From: JADKAV01 sp963733395 | GTDB taxonomy: Bacteria > Actinomycetota > Actinomycetes > S36-B12 > UBA10799 | DNA length: 64,000 bases | Reading direction: 5' to 3' | NCBI GenBank assembly: GCA_963733395.1 | Contig: CAVTCZ010000005.1 | Coordinates: 372,001-436,000, forward strand | Shown: piece after piece, positions 8,995 to 16,685 of the stretch | How positions within the stretch are numbered: the first letter of the stretch is position 1 | Layout: each line of letters starts with the position of its first letter | Translations under genes and position numbers: made by a program | Notes under the pieces: generated by a model | What the model saw: the letters and a program-made list of their open reading frames with translations, nothing else | Database searches by the model: none | Told to the model about the DNA's origin: nothing

Positions 8995-9821
8995 GCCTGC
9001 GCCGCCGGGTCGCCGACCGGTTGCGTGCGGCCGGGGTTCCGTCACCGGACGCGGACGCGCAGCGCCTCATCGAGCACGTCATGGGCGCACGTGCGCTTGA
9101 TCCGCGGCTGACGCCCGATCAGGAATCCGCGTTGGCCGCGCTGGTCGAGCGGCGCTGTCAGCGGGAGCCGTTGCAGCACCTCACCGGTTCCGCCGGCTTC
9201 CGGTATCTGGATGTGCAGGTCGGCCCCGGGGTGTTCGTGCCCCGGCCCGAGACCGAGGTGCTCGTGGATGTCGCGTTGCAGGAGCCGTTCGGGTCAGCGG
9301 TCGACCTGTGCACCGGCAGCGCCGCGATCGCGTTGAGTCTGGCCACCGAGACCACGGCTGAGGTCGTCGCCGTCGAAGTGGATCCGCAGGCTCTCGAGTG
9401 GGCTCGTCGAAACGCCGCCGGCCGGGTCGACGTTCTGGCTGCCGACGTCTGCCGCGACGACCTCGGGTATCTCGGCCCGGTGGATCTGGTGGTGAGCAAC
9501 CCGCCGTACATCCCGGAGGCGATGGTGCCGCGGGACCCCGAGGTGGCACTGCACGACCCGCCGCTGGCGTTGTACGGGGGTGCGGACGGCTTGGACGTGG
9601 TCCGGTGCGTCGTTGCGCAGGCCCGCCGCATGCTGCGCCCCGGGGGGCGGCTGCTGCTGGAACACGGGGAACTGCAGGCCGCCGAGATCCGGGACCTGCT
9701 GGTCGGTTTCGACGATGTCCGCACCTGGCAGGACTTGACCGGCCGGGACCGGATCACCGGGGGACGGCTCGGCGCAGGTGCTGGTGTGTCGGGGGAGCAG
9801 ATTGCGTCAGAGGCGAGATAG
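8991..9821 (+). CDS. prmC: release factor glutamine methyltransferase
   Basis: PrmC (HemK) N5-methylates the Gln of the GGQ motif in release factors, using S-adenosylmethionine. The 276-residue protein has the N-terminal helical domain, the SAM-binding 'AVDLCTGSAAIALSLA' and the catalytic 'VVSNPPYIPEA' (NPPY). The GTG at 8991 overlaps the prfA stop. The last dozen residues ('GVSGEQIASEAR') and the stop codon come from the first unit of the adjacent 93-base repeat array. The natural C-terminus, usually soon after 'RDRITGGRL', has therefore been replaced or extended by repeat sequence. Confidence 0.93.
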   Translation: MSLRRRVADRLRAAGVPSPDADAQRLIEHVMGARALDPRLTPDQESALAALVERRCQREPLQHLTGSAGFRYLDVQVGPGVFVPRPETEVLVDVALQEPFGSAVDLCTGSAAIALSLATETTAEVVAVEVDPQALEWARRNAAGRVDVLAADVCRDDLGYLGPVDLVVSNPPYIPEAMVPRDPEVALHDPPLALYGGADGLDVVRCVVAQARRMLRPGGRLLLEHGELQAAEIRDLLVGFDDVRTWQDLTGRDRITGGRLGAGAGVSGEQIASEAR

Positions 9822-10165
9822 GTGTCGGCGGCGCAATCTGCCCACGCGGGCCATGTGCCGGAGCGCCCCGCGGCGGGTGTGTCGGGGGAGCAGATTGCGT
9901 CAGAGGCGAGGTAGGTGTCGGCGGCGCAATCTGCCCACGCGGGCCATGTGCCGGAGTGCCCCGCCGCGGGTGTGTCGGGGGAGCAGATTGCGTCAGAGGC
10001 GAGCTAGGTGTCGGCGGCGCAATCTGCCCACGCGGGCCATGTGCCGGAGCGCCCCGCCGCGGGTGTGTCGGGCGGAGCAGATTGCGTCAGAGGCGAGATA
10101 GGTGTCGGCGGCGCAATCTGCCCACGCGGGCCATGTGCCGGAGTGCCCCGCCGCGGGTGTGTCGG
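9784..10165. repeat. array A: four 93-94-base tandem units, each with a 45-base palindrome
   Basis: Units begin at 9784, 9877, 9970 and 10063, with a 9-base fifth start at 10157. They are nearly identical. The fourth has one extra base. Each contains a 45-base element with perfect 10-base ends GCAGATTGCG and CGCAATCTGC (first copy 9797-9841), joined by a 48-base linker. The array lies between the convergent ends of prmC and tsaC and supplies the prmC stop codon. The same 45-base element forms array B at 35745-35976, where the linker sequence differs. Confidence 0.95.
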
Positions 10166-10183
10166 CCGCTCGGGTCGACCCGC

Positions 10184-10795
10184 CTACGCACACGCGGCCT
10201 CGATGTCCGCCGCGGGGATCGCCCCTTCCCGGAGCACTTCCACCCCGGAGCGCAGATCCACGACCGTCGAGGCCGGTCCGCCGGGTAACTCGCCGCCGTC
10301 GAGTCCCACTGAGACCGCCTCGGGGTCGCAGTCCTCGAGCGAGGTGGGCAACCCGCCCCCGGGGCGATTGGCTCCGGTCGCCGCCAGCGGTCCCAAGGCC
10401 GCCACGAGTTGCAGCATCCACGGATGCGCCGGCATCCGGATCGCCACCGCGTCGCTGACTCCGGCGCTCCAGGCCAGCGACAACTGCGGCTTGCCGATCA
10501 GGGTCAACGGGCCGGGCCAGAAGGCCCGGGCGAGCAGTTCGGCATCACGTGGGACCCGCCCCCACAGAGCGTGGAGTGTGGTCCGCCGGTCGATGAAGAC
10601 GGGCACCGCCGATCCCTCGGGCACGGCCCGTACCTCGCGCAACCGCTGGATGCCGGGCAGCGAGAAGGCGTCGGTCACCAACGCGTAGTGCATGTCGGCC
10701 GGGGCGATCACCAACCGGCCCGATCGCATCGCCGTGAGCGCGGCGCGGGTCCCCGCGGCCCGCAGTTCCGGGTCGTCTCCGGGGTAGGTGCGCAT
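10184..10795 (-). CDS. tsaC: L-threonylcarbamoyladenylate synthase (TsaC/Sua5/YrdC)
   Basis: This enzyme makes threonylcarbamoyl-AMP from Thr, bicarbonate and ATP, the first step of the t6A37 modification of ANN-decoding tRNAs. The protein (203 residues from the ATG at 10795) shows the YrdC fold: 'AMRSGRLVIAPADMHYAL', 'RAFWPGPLTLIGKP', 'VAIRMPAHPWM' and 'ATGANRPGGGLPTS'. An ATG at 10807 would add four residues. Longer extension would run into a palindrome and is rejected. In other actinobacteria this gene follows prmC on the same strand. Here it is reversed and flanked by repeats on both sides. Confidence 0.88.
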   Translation of the reverse strand: MRTYPGDDPELRAAGTRAALTAMRSGRLVIAPADMHYALVTDAFSLPGIQRLREVRAVPEGSAVPVFIDRRTTLHALWGRVPRDAELLARAFWPGPLTLIGKPQLSLAWSAGVSDAVAIRMPAHPWMLQLVAALGPLAATGANRPGGGLPTSLEDCDPEAVSVGLDGGELPGGPASTVVDLRSGVEVLREGAIPAADIEAACA

Positions 10796-10835
10796 CACGC
10801 AGGCCATTGTGTCAGGGCGGTGGTTCGGGCAAGGC

Positions 10836-10904
10836 GTGAGCCAAAGTCCAATCGGTGAGCCAAAATCGGCCCGCCTTTGGCTCACCGATAGGACGTTGGC
10901 TCAC
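10836..10904. repeat. 69-base palindrome between tsaC and glyA
   Basis: Two 29-base arms (10836-10864 and 10876-10904) are inverted copies with two mismatches around an 11-base loop. Each arm carries GTGAGCCAA at one end and GGTGAGCCAAA at the other, so each arm also repeats itself directly. It lies between the divergent starts of tsaC and glyA. There is no T-tract, so a simple intrinsic terminator is unlikely. Confidence 0.85.
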
Positions 10905-10977
10905 GGGTTGTGCTGTGGGGTGCCCGGTCCCGCCGCCCCGCCGCGCCGTCAACCCCGTCTGCGCGGATCCGCCCCCG

Positions 10978-10983
10978 TACACT
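10978..10983 (+). promoter_or_regulatory. candidate -10 box for glyA
   Basis: TACACT fits TANNNT and lies 28 bases before the glyA ATG, which is itself preceded by a GAGGAG ribosome site. No good -35 element is visible. Confidence 0.4.
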
Positions 10984-11011
10984 GGGCTGCAGACCTTCGC
11001 GAGGAGCATCC

Positions 11012-12276
11012 ATGAGCAACGTCCCGTTCTGGGGGCCTGATTTCACCCAACTCGAAGCCGAGGACCCGGAGATCGCCGGAATCCTGCTGAGCGAACTGGA
11101 CCGGTTGCGCAGCGGCCTGCAGTTGATCGCCAGCGAGAACTTCACCAGCCCCGCGGTCCTGGCCGCCCTGGGATCCACCCTCAGCAACAAGTACGCCGAG
11201 GGCTATCCCGGGCGCCGTTACTACGGCGGGTGCTCCGAGGTGGACAAGGCCGAGACCATCGGCATCGAGCGGGCGAAGAGCCTGTTCAGCGCCGATCATG
11301 CGAACCTGCAGCCCCACTCCGGCGCGTCGGCCAACATCGCGGTGTACGGCGCCTTCGTGAAGCCGGGCGAGAAGGTGCTGGCCATGAGCCTGCCGCACGG
11401 CGGGCATCTGACCCACGGCACGAAGGTCTCGTTCTCCGGCAAGTGGTTCGAGGCCGTCCACTACGGCGTGAACCCCGACGACCGAGGACATCGACTACGA
11501 CCAGGTGCGGGACCTGGCCCGCGAGCACCAGCCGAAGATGATCATCTGTGGCGGCTCGGCCATCCCACGGCTGATCGACTTCGCCGCGTTCCGGGAGATC
11601 GCCGACGAGGTGGGCGCGGTGCTCATGGTCGATGCCGCACACTTCATCGGCTTGGTGGCCGGCCAGGCGATCCCGAGCCCGGTGCCGTATGCCGACGTGG
11701 TCACATTCACGACGCACAAGGTGCTGCGCGGCCCCCGCGGCGGCATGATCCTCTGCAAGCAGGAGCACGCCACGGCGATCGACAAGGGCGTGTTCCCGAT
11801 GATGCAGGGCGGCCCGCTGATGCACTGCGTGGCCGCCAAGGCCGTGGCGCTGAAGGAAGCCGCCACGCCCGCCTACCAGCAGTACGCCCGCGAGGTGATC
11901 GAGAACGCCCAGGCGCTGACCGCGGGTCTCGAAGCGGAGGGGATGCGTGCCGTCACCGGTGGCACCGACACCCACCTGGCGCTGCTGGACCTGCAGCCGC
12001 TGGGCATCACCGGCGCGGAGGCCGAACTGCGCTGCGACGCCGCCGGCATCGTGCTTGAACAAGAACGCGATCCCGTTCGACCCGCAGCCGCCGAGCGTGG
12101 CCAGCGGCATCCGGGTCGGCTCGCCGAGCGTCACCACCCAGGGCATGGGGGTCAGCCAGATGAAGGAGATCGCCTCCCTCATCGGCCGGGCCGTGCGCGA
12201 GCCGCAGGCCGCGGCTGAGGTCCACGCCGGCGTCGATGCCCTGGTCAGCGCATTCCCCGCCTACCCGCACGACTGA
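11012..12276 (+). CDS. glyA: serine hydroxymethyltransferase, two frameshifts
   Basis: GlyA interconverts serine and glycine while charging tetrahydrofolate with a one-carbon unit, using pyridoxal phosphate. The ATG at 11012 gives 'MSNVPFWGPDF'. The frame then shows 'GLQLIASENFTS' and 'KYAEGYPGRRYYGG', and later the PLP-lysine 'VVTFTTHKVLRGPRGG'. The reading frame breaks twice: an extra base near 11480 (after 'YGVNPD') and an extra T at 12055-12056 (before 'NKNAIPFDP'). Removing both gives a normal 420-residue enzyme. Since glyA is usually essential, I infer sequence errors rather than decay. Confidence 0.9.
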
Positions 12277-12286
12277 TCTGCGGGCC

Positions 12287-13378
12287 GTGCGCGAGTACCT
12301 CGTCTGCTTCCTGGTCGCCGCCGCGGTCACATACCTGTTGACCCCCCCGGTGCGCCGGCTGGCGATCCGGGCGAAGGCCATGGCGGAGGTGCGCGACCGG
12401 GACATCCATGCCACGCCCACTCCGCGATGGGGCGGGCTGGCCATGTACGGCGGTTTCCTGGCGGGGCTGGTCATCGCCAGTCAACTGCCCGGGATGGCCG
12501 TCGTCTTCGGCGGCAACCGACAACCGCTGGCGCTGGTCGTCGGATCGACCCTGATCGTCGGGCTGGGACTACTGGACGACCGCTTCGGCCTGGACGCGCC
12601 GACCAAGTTCGCGGGGCAGGTGCTGGCGGCGGGGTCGATGGCCTTCCTGGGGATCCAGATGGTGTGGCTGCCGATCGGCGGCACCCTCGTGCTGGACCCG
12701 CTGACCAGCGTCCTGCTGACGGTGCTCTTCGTGGTGCTGACCATCAATGCCGTCAACTTCGTGGACGGCCTCGACGGGTTGGCCGCGGGCATTGTGGCGA
12801 TCGCCGCCACCGCCTTCTTCGTCTATGCCTTCTTGTTGTCCGTGGAGTTCGGCTTCGACCGCGCAACCCTGGCCACGCTCATCTGCGCCTTGCTGGCCGG
12901 CATCTGCGTGGGCTTCCTGCCGCACAATCTGAACCCGGCGAAACTGTTCATGGGCGACACCGGCTCGATGCTGATCGGGCTGCTGCTGGCCGCGAGCGCC
13001 ATCACCCTGTCCGGGAGGGTCGACCCCAGCGCCGTGCGCGGGGAGCTGCTGCTGCCCGCGATCCTGCCGCTGTTGCTGCCCCTGGCGGTGATCGCGGTCC
13101 CGCTGATCGACGTCGCGATGGCGGTCGTGCGCCGGACCCGGCGCGGCCGCAGCCCGTTCGCCCCGGACAAGGAGCATCTGCACCACCGGCTCATCGAACT
13201 GGGCCACTCGCAGCGCCGCGCGGTGAGCCTGATGTATGCCTGGACCGCGCTGATCGCGTTCTCCGCGGTGGCCGTGGCGCTGATCCCGTGGCCCATGGCT
13301 CTGGTGTTCTTCCTCATCGGCTTGGCGGGCCTGGCGTTCCTCGTCTCCCGGCCGGAAGCCTCCCTGTCCCGGCGTTAG
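12287..13378 (+). CDS. undecaprenyl/decaprenyl-phosphate GlcNAc-1-phosphate transferase (WecA/MraY family)
   Basis: This polytopic membrane enzyme transfers a sugar-1-phosphate from a UDP-sugar to a polyprenyl phosphate, starting cell-wall linker or polysaccharide synthesis. The 363-residue protein has about ten hydrophobic segments and the family motifs 'GLGLLDDRFGLDA', 'NAVNFVDGLDGLAAG', 'NPAKLFMGDTGSM' and the cytoplasmic 'DKEHLHHRLIELG' (HIHH-like). The GTG at 12287 is used, giving 'MREYLVCFLV'. It starts 10 bases after glyA and precedes the atp genes, a normal place for the rfe/wecA gene in actinobacteria. Confidence 0.92.
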   Translation: MREYLVCFLVAAAVTYLLTPPVRRLAIRAKAMAEVRDRDIHATPTPRWGGLAMYGGFLAGLVIASQLPGMAVVFGGNRQPLALVVGSTLIVGLGLLDDRFGLDAPTKFAGQVLAAGSMAFLGIQMVWLPIGGTLVLDPLTSVLLTVLFVVLTINAVNFVDGLDGLAAGIVAIAATAFFVYAFLLSVEFGFDRATLATLICALLAGICVGFLPHNLNPAKLFMGDTGSMLIGLLLAASAITLSGRVDPSAVRGELLLPAILPLLLPLAVIAVPLIDVAMAVVRRTRRGRSPFAPDKEHLHHRLIELGHSQRRAVSLMYAWTALIAFSAVAVALIPWPMALVFFLIGLAGLAFLVSRPEASLSRR

Positions 13379-13412
13379 CCCGCGCTTACACAACGGTTAC
13401 AGTGGAAGTGAC

Positions 13413-13877
13413 ATGAATCCCGATTCCCCTGTTGCCGCCCGGACGATCGTGCGTCCGGCGATCGGCGTGGTCATTGCCGGGGTGGCGGGGACGGTCTGGG
13501 GCGCGATCGTCGCCGGGGGCCCCGGGGTGATCGCCGGCATCATGGCCACGATCGTCGTGTTGCTGTTCTTCGGGCTGGGCCAGATCGCCGTGCAGAAGGT
13601 GATGGCCAACAACCCGGCCATGGGGCTCAACGTCGCACTCGGTGTGTACCTCGGCCAGATCATCGTGCTGTTCATCCTCCTGTTCGCCCTGCGGGATGCC
13701 ACATTCTTCGATCCGAAGGTCTTCGCGGGCACGATCGTGGCGTGCGCACTGGTGTGGACCACGCTCATCGTCGTGAGCCTGTCCAAGCGTCCGCAGGCGT
13801 ACGTGGAACCTGAGTCGACACTCGGCCTGTCCGACGATCCTGAGGTCGTTTCCCGCTTCCAGAAGCCGGGCTCGTGA
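13413..13877 (+). CDS. AtpI-like membrane protein preceding ATP synthase
   Basis: This 154-residue protein has four predicted membrane segments (about 18-38, 41-60, 75-97 and 104-124) and a polar C-terminal tail. It stands where actinobacteria carry the ATP synthase I-type membrane protein. A TACAGT -10-like box (13398-13403) and a GGAAG purine run precede the ATG, so the operon may have a promoter here. No catalytic motif is visible. The role in assembling the c-ring is inferred from position only. Confidence 0.7.
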   Translation: MNPDSPVAARTIVRPAIGVVIAGVAGTVWGAIVAGGPGVIAGIMATIVVLLFFGLGQIAVQKVMANNPAMGLNVALGVYLGQIIVLFILLFALRDATFFDPKVFAGTIVACALVWTTLIVVSLSKRPQAYVEPESTLGLSDDPEVVSRFQKPGS

Positions 13878-13932
13878 ACCGCGCGGGTGCTGCCTTCGGC
13901 GGCGAGGGGGTGCTGGTAGGTTGAGCGCGAAC

Positions 13933-14175
13933 ATGAATCCTTCACCAGCCGCCGTGGACCGTGAGACGCCCAACGTCGCATGGACCGTGATGAACAACCT
14001 CATCGCAGGCATCCTGATCTACGGAGGACTGGGTTTCCTGATCGGCATGTGGCTGGGGAACCAATCCGTGGGTCTGGCCATCGGGGCTGTGTTCGGGCTC
14101 GTGGCGAGCACGTACCTCATCTTCTTCCGCCTACGGCAGTTGGATGGCGGTCCTACCACACAGCGGGAGGCGTAG
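13933..14175 (+). CDS. AtpZ/AtpI-like small membrane protein
   Basis: This two-helix membrane protein of 80 residues reads 'VAWTVMNNLIAGILIYGGLG' and then 'SVGLAIGAVFGLVASTYLIF'. This resembles the AtpZ/AtpI family associated with F-type ATP synthases. The ATG at 13933 is taken. A TTG at 13921 would add four residues but lies too close to its AGG. The gene ends in TAGTG, so its stop overlaps the GTG of atpB by one base, tying it to the ATP synthase operon. Confidence 0.75.
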   Translation: MNPSPAAVDRETPNVAWTVMNNLIAGILIYGGLGFLIGMWLGNQSVGLAIGAVFGLVASTYLIFFRLRQLDGGPTTQREA

Positions 14176-14982
14176 TGCTGGGCGCAGTCGTTCCGATGTC
14201 CGAGGCGGAGCCGGGGTGCCACCTCAATTCCGGGTGTGGATTCCCTGCTCCGGACGCGTCGATCTTCGACATCGAGCCGTACTTCGGGAACTTCACCAAG
14301 CCGGTCTTCCTGCTGCTGCTGGGCTCCCTGATCATCATCGTCTTCTTCCTGGCGGCATTCCGCCGGTCGCAGTTGATCCCCGGCAAGCTGCAGAGCATCG
14401 GCGAGATGGGCTACCTGTTCATCCGCGACGGCATCAGCCGGGAGGTCATCGGCAAGGACGGTGACCGGTTCGTCCCGCTGCTGTTCACGATCTTCTTCTT
14501 CGTGTGGATCGGCAATCTGTGGGGAATCATCCCCGGCGCGCAGTTCCCGGTGAACTCGCGCTTCGCCTTCCCGGTGGGCCTGGCGATCACGGTGTGGGTG
14601 CTCTACATGTTCCTCGGCATCCGCCACCAGGGACCGGTGAAGTTCTTCACCAACATGATGTTCCCGCCGGGGATGCCCAAGCCGATCTACGTGATCCTGG
14701 CCCCCATCGAACTGATCTCCAACGTGTTGGTCCGCCCGATCACGCTCTCGATCCGGTTGTTCGCCAACATGTTCGCCGGTCACTTGTTGCTCACGGTGTT
14801 CACGGTCGCGGCGTTCTACCTGGCCAGCCCTTCGGTCATCGGGATCCTGGGTTCGGCCACGTCGTTCCTGATGACCGTCATCTTCACCGGGCTTCGAAGC
14901 CCTGATCCAGGCCCTGCAGGCCTACATCTTCACCCTGCTGACAGCGGTGTACATCGCTGGATCGTTGCACGCCGAACACTGA
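14175..14982 (+). CDS. atpB: ATP synthase F0 subunit a, one frameshift
   Basis: Subunit a forms the proton half-channels of the F0 motor. The GTG at 14175 overlaps the preceding stop and has a strong GGGAGG ribosome site 5 bases upstream. An ATG at 14196 is an alternative. The protein shows the hallmark helix 'NVLVRPITLSIRLFANMFAG' with the essential Arg. An extra C at 14892, inside 'IFTGFEALIQALQAYIFTLL', breaks the frame. Corrected, the protein has 268 residues and ends '..GSLHAEH'. The gene is essential in aerobes of this type, so a sequence error is the likelier explanation. Confidence 0.92.
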
Positions 14983-15041
14983 CCGACACAACACAAGATG
15001 TGCCTCCGCAATGGGGGTCCGAGAAGGAGAAGGAACCGACA

Positions 15042-15279
15042 ATGGTTGACCTGCTTGCCGATGTGATCGATCAGCGGCTCACTGGGAAGTATCGGATACG
15101 GCCTGGCCGCCATCGGCCCCGGCATCGGTATCGGCATCATCTTCGGTAACGGTGTGCAGGCCATCGCACGCCAGCCCGAGGCTTATGGCGTGATCCGTCA
15201 GAACATGCTGCTGGGCTTCGCGCTCGCCGAGGCGTTGGCGCTGCTGGGCTTCGTGGCCCCGTTCGTCTTCGGCGCATAA
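15042..15279 (+). CDS. atpE: ATP synthase F0 subunit c, one frameshift
   Basis: Subunit c builds the rotating proton-binding ring. The ATG at 15042 follows a GAGAAGGAGAAGGA tract. The corrected 78-residue protein is a helical hairpin with the Gly-rich first helix 'AAIGPGIGIGIIFG', the loop 'ARQPEA' and the proton-carrying Glu in 'LLGFALAEALALLG'. The frame is broken within GATCGATC at about 15066-15072, where one extra base is present (238 bases between start and stop). Only removal of one base restores the conserved protein. Confidence 0.9.
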
Positions 15280-15290
15280 GGACGTAGGAC

Positions 15291-15839
15291 ATGACCTGGC
15301 TGCTTGCTGCCGAGGAAGGCGGAAGCAACGTCCTGCGGATCCCGATGTTCGAGTTCGTCATCGGGCTGGCGGCGTTCTTCATCGTCTTCGGGGTCCTCGC
15401 CAAGTTCGCCCTGCCCAAGATCCAGCAGACGCTCGAGGAGCGCGCTGACGCGATCGAAGGCGGGATCAAGCGCGCCGAGGAGGCCCAGGCGGAAGCCCAT
15501 CGCACCCTGGAGCAATACCAGGAGCAGATGGCTGCTGCCCGTGCCGAAGTCGCGGAAATCCGTCAGCAGGCCGAGGCCGAACGCGCTGGCGTGATGGAGG
15601 AGGCCCGCAAGGCTGCGGAGGCGCAGGCCGCGCAGATCGCCGCCAACGCCACCGCCCAGATCGAGGCGGAGAAGGCCAAGGCCCTCTCCGAGCTGCGCAA
15701 GTCCATGGGCGGCGTCGCCACCGACCTCGCCGGACGCATCGTGGGCGAGTCGATGACCGATGACGCCCGCGCCGCAGGTGTGGTCGACCGGTTCATCGCC
15801 GAGCTCGAGCAGGCGAGCCCGAACGGCGGGCAGAACTGA
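15291..15839 (+). CDS. atpF: ATP synthase F0 subunit b
   Basis: Subunit b is part of the peripheral stalk that holds F1 against rotation. The 182-residue protein has one N-terminal membrane helix ('FEFVIGLAAFFIVFGVLAKF') and a long charged Ala/Glu-rich coiled coil, and it ends in a delta-binding tail. The stop overlaps the ATG of atpH in TGATG (15837-15841), so translation is coupled. Confidence 0.96.
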   Translation: MTWLLAAEEGGSNVLRIPMFEFVIGLAAFFIVFGVLAKFALPKIQQTLEERADAIEGGIKRAEEAQAEAHRTLEQYQEQMAAARAEVAEIRQQAEAERAGVMEEARKAAEAQAAQIAANATAQIEAEKAKALSELRKSMGGVATDLAGRIVGESMTDDARAAGVVDRFIAELEQASPNGGQN

Positions 15840-16657
15840 TGATCGGGGCCAGTCGCACGTCCATGGCAGCGCTGCGGGAGGCCGTGAACGCGCGCTTCGA
15901 CAGCACTGACGCGGCTGCCCTGGCCGCCGATGGACAGTCGATCCTCTCGTTGGCCGCACTGCTCGGTCACGAGCGCACGCTGCGCCAGACCCTGGCCGAC
16001 CCGGCGATGGCCGCCGGTGCCAAGCAGGGTTTGTTGCACCGACTGCTGGACGGCAAGGTCAGCACCGGTGCCTTCGACCTGATCGTCGAGATCGTCACCA
16101 AGCGCTGGTCGACCGACCGCGACATGGTCGACGCGATGGACGGCGCCGGCCAGAGCCTGGTGCTGATGTCCGCGGAGAAGGACAACCGGCTCGATCGGGT
16201 CGAGGAGGAGATCTTCCGGTTCGGCCGGATCATCGACTCCAACCCCGACCTGCAGATGGCACTGACCAACCCCGCGGTCGATGAGCAGAAGAAGTCGGCG
16301 ATCACCGCTGCGTTGCTCGAGGGCAAGGCGGACGCGTTGACCGTGCGACTACTGCAGACGGCCACCACCGAACTGCACGGCCGACCGGTTCAGACCGCTG
16401 TGTCCGAGTTGAGTGCTCTGGCCGCCGAGCGCCGTGGTCGCGTCGTCGCCGAGGTTCGCAGTGCCACCCCGCTGTCGGCCGAACAGTCCGAGCGGCTCAG
16501 GGCCGCGCTCGGGCGCATCCACCACCGGGACGTTCAACTCAACGTCACCGTCGATCCCTCCCTCGTGGGCGGCCTCGAGGTCCGCGTCGGCGATGAAGTG
16601 ATCGATGGCACCCTTTCCACCCGTATCGAGGCGGCGCGCCGCCGTCTCACCCACTGA
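15839..16657 (+). CDS. atpH: ATP synthase F1 subunit delta
   Basis: Delta links the top of F1 to the b stalk. The 272-residue protein is about 90 longer than the E. coli subunit, as is usual in actinobacteria, but it is not fused to a second b subunit as in mycobacteria. The C-terminal half carries the OSCP signature region 'VDPSLVGGLEVRVGDEVIDG'. The start overlaps the atpF stop, and atpA begins 28 bases after the end. Confidence 0.95.
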   Translation: MIGASRTSMAALREAVNARFDSTDAAALAADGQSILSLAALLGHERTLRQTLADPAMAAGAKQGLLHRLLDGKVSTGAFDLIVEIVTKRWSTDRDMVDAMDGAGQSLVLMSAEKDNRLDRVEEEIFRFGRIIDSNPDLQMALTNPAVDEQKKSAITAALLEGKADALTVRLLQTATTELHGRPVQTAVSELSALAAERRGRVVAEVRSATPLSAEQSERLRAALGRIHHRDVQLNVTVDPSLVGGLEVRVGDEVIDGTLSTRIEAARRRLTH

Positions 16658-16685
16658 CGAAGAACTAGCACGAGAGGCACAACTC

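Noticed and set aside
9784..10165. Possible CRISPR array (regular repeats and spacers)
   Set aside because: The 48-base 'spacers' are nearly identical within each array and the repeat is a perfect-ended 45-base palindrome. No cas genes are near. Spacers of a CRISPR array would differ.
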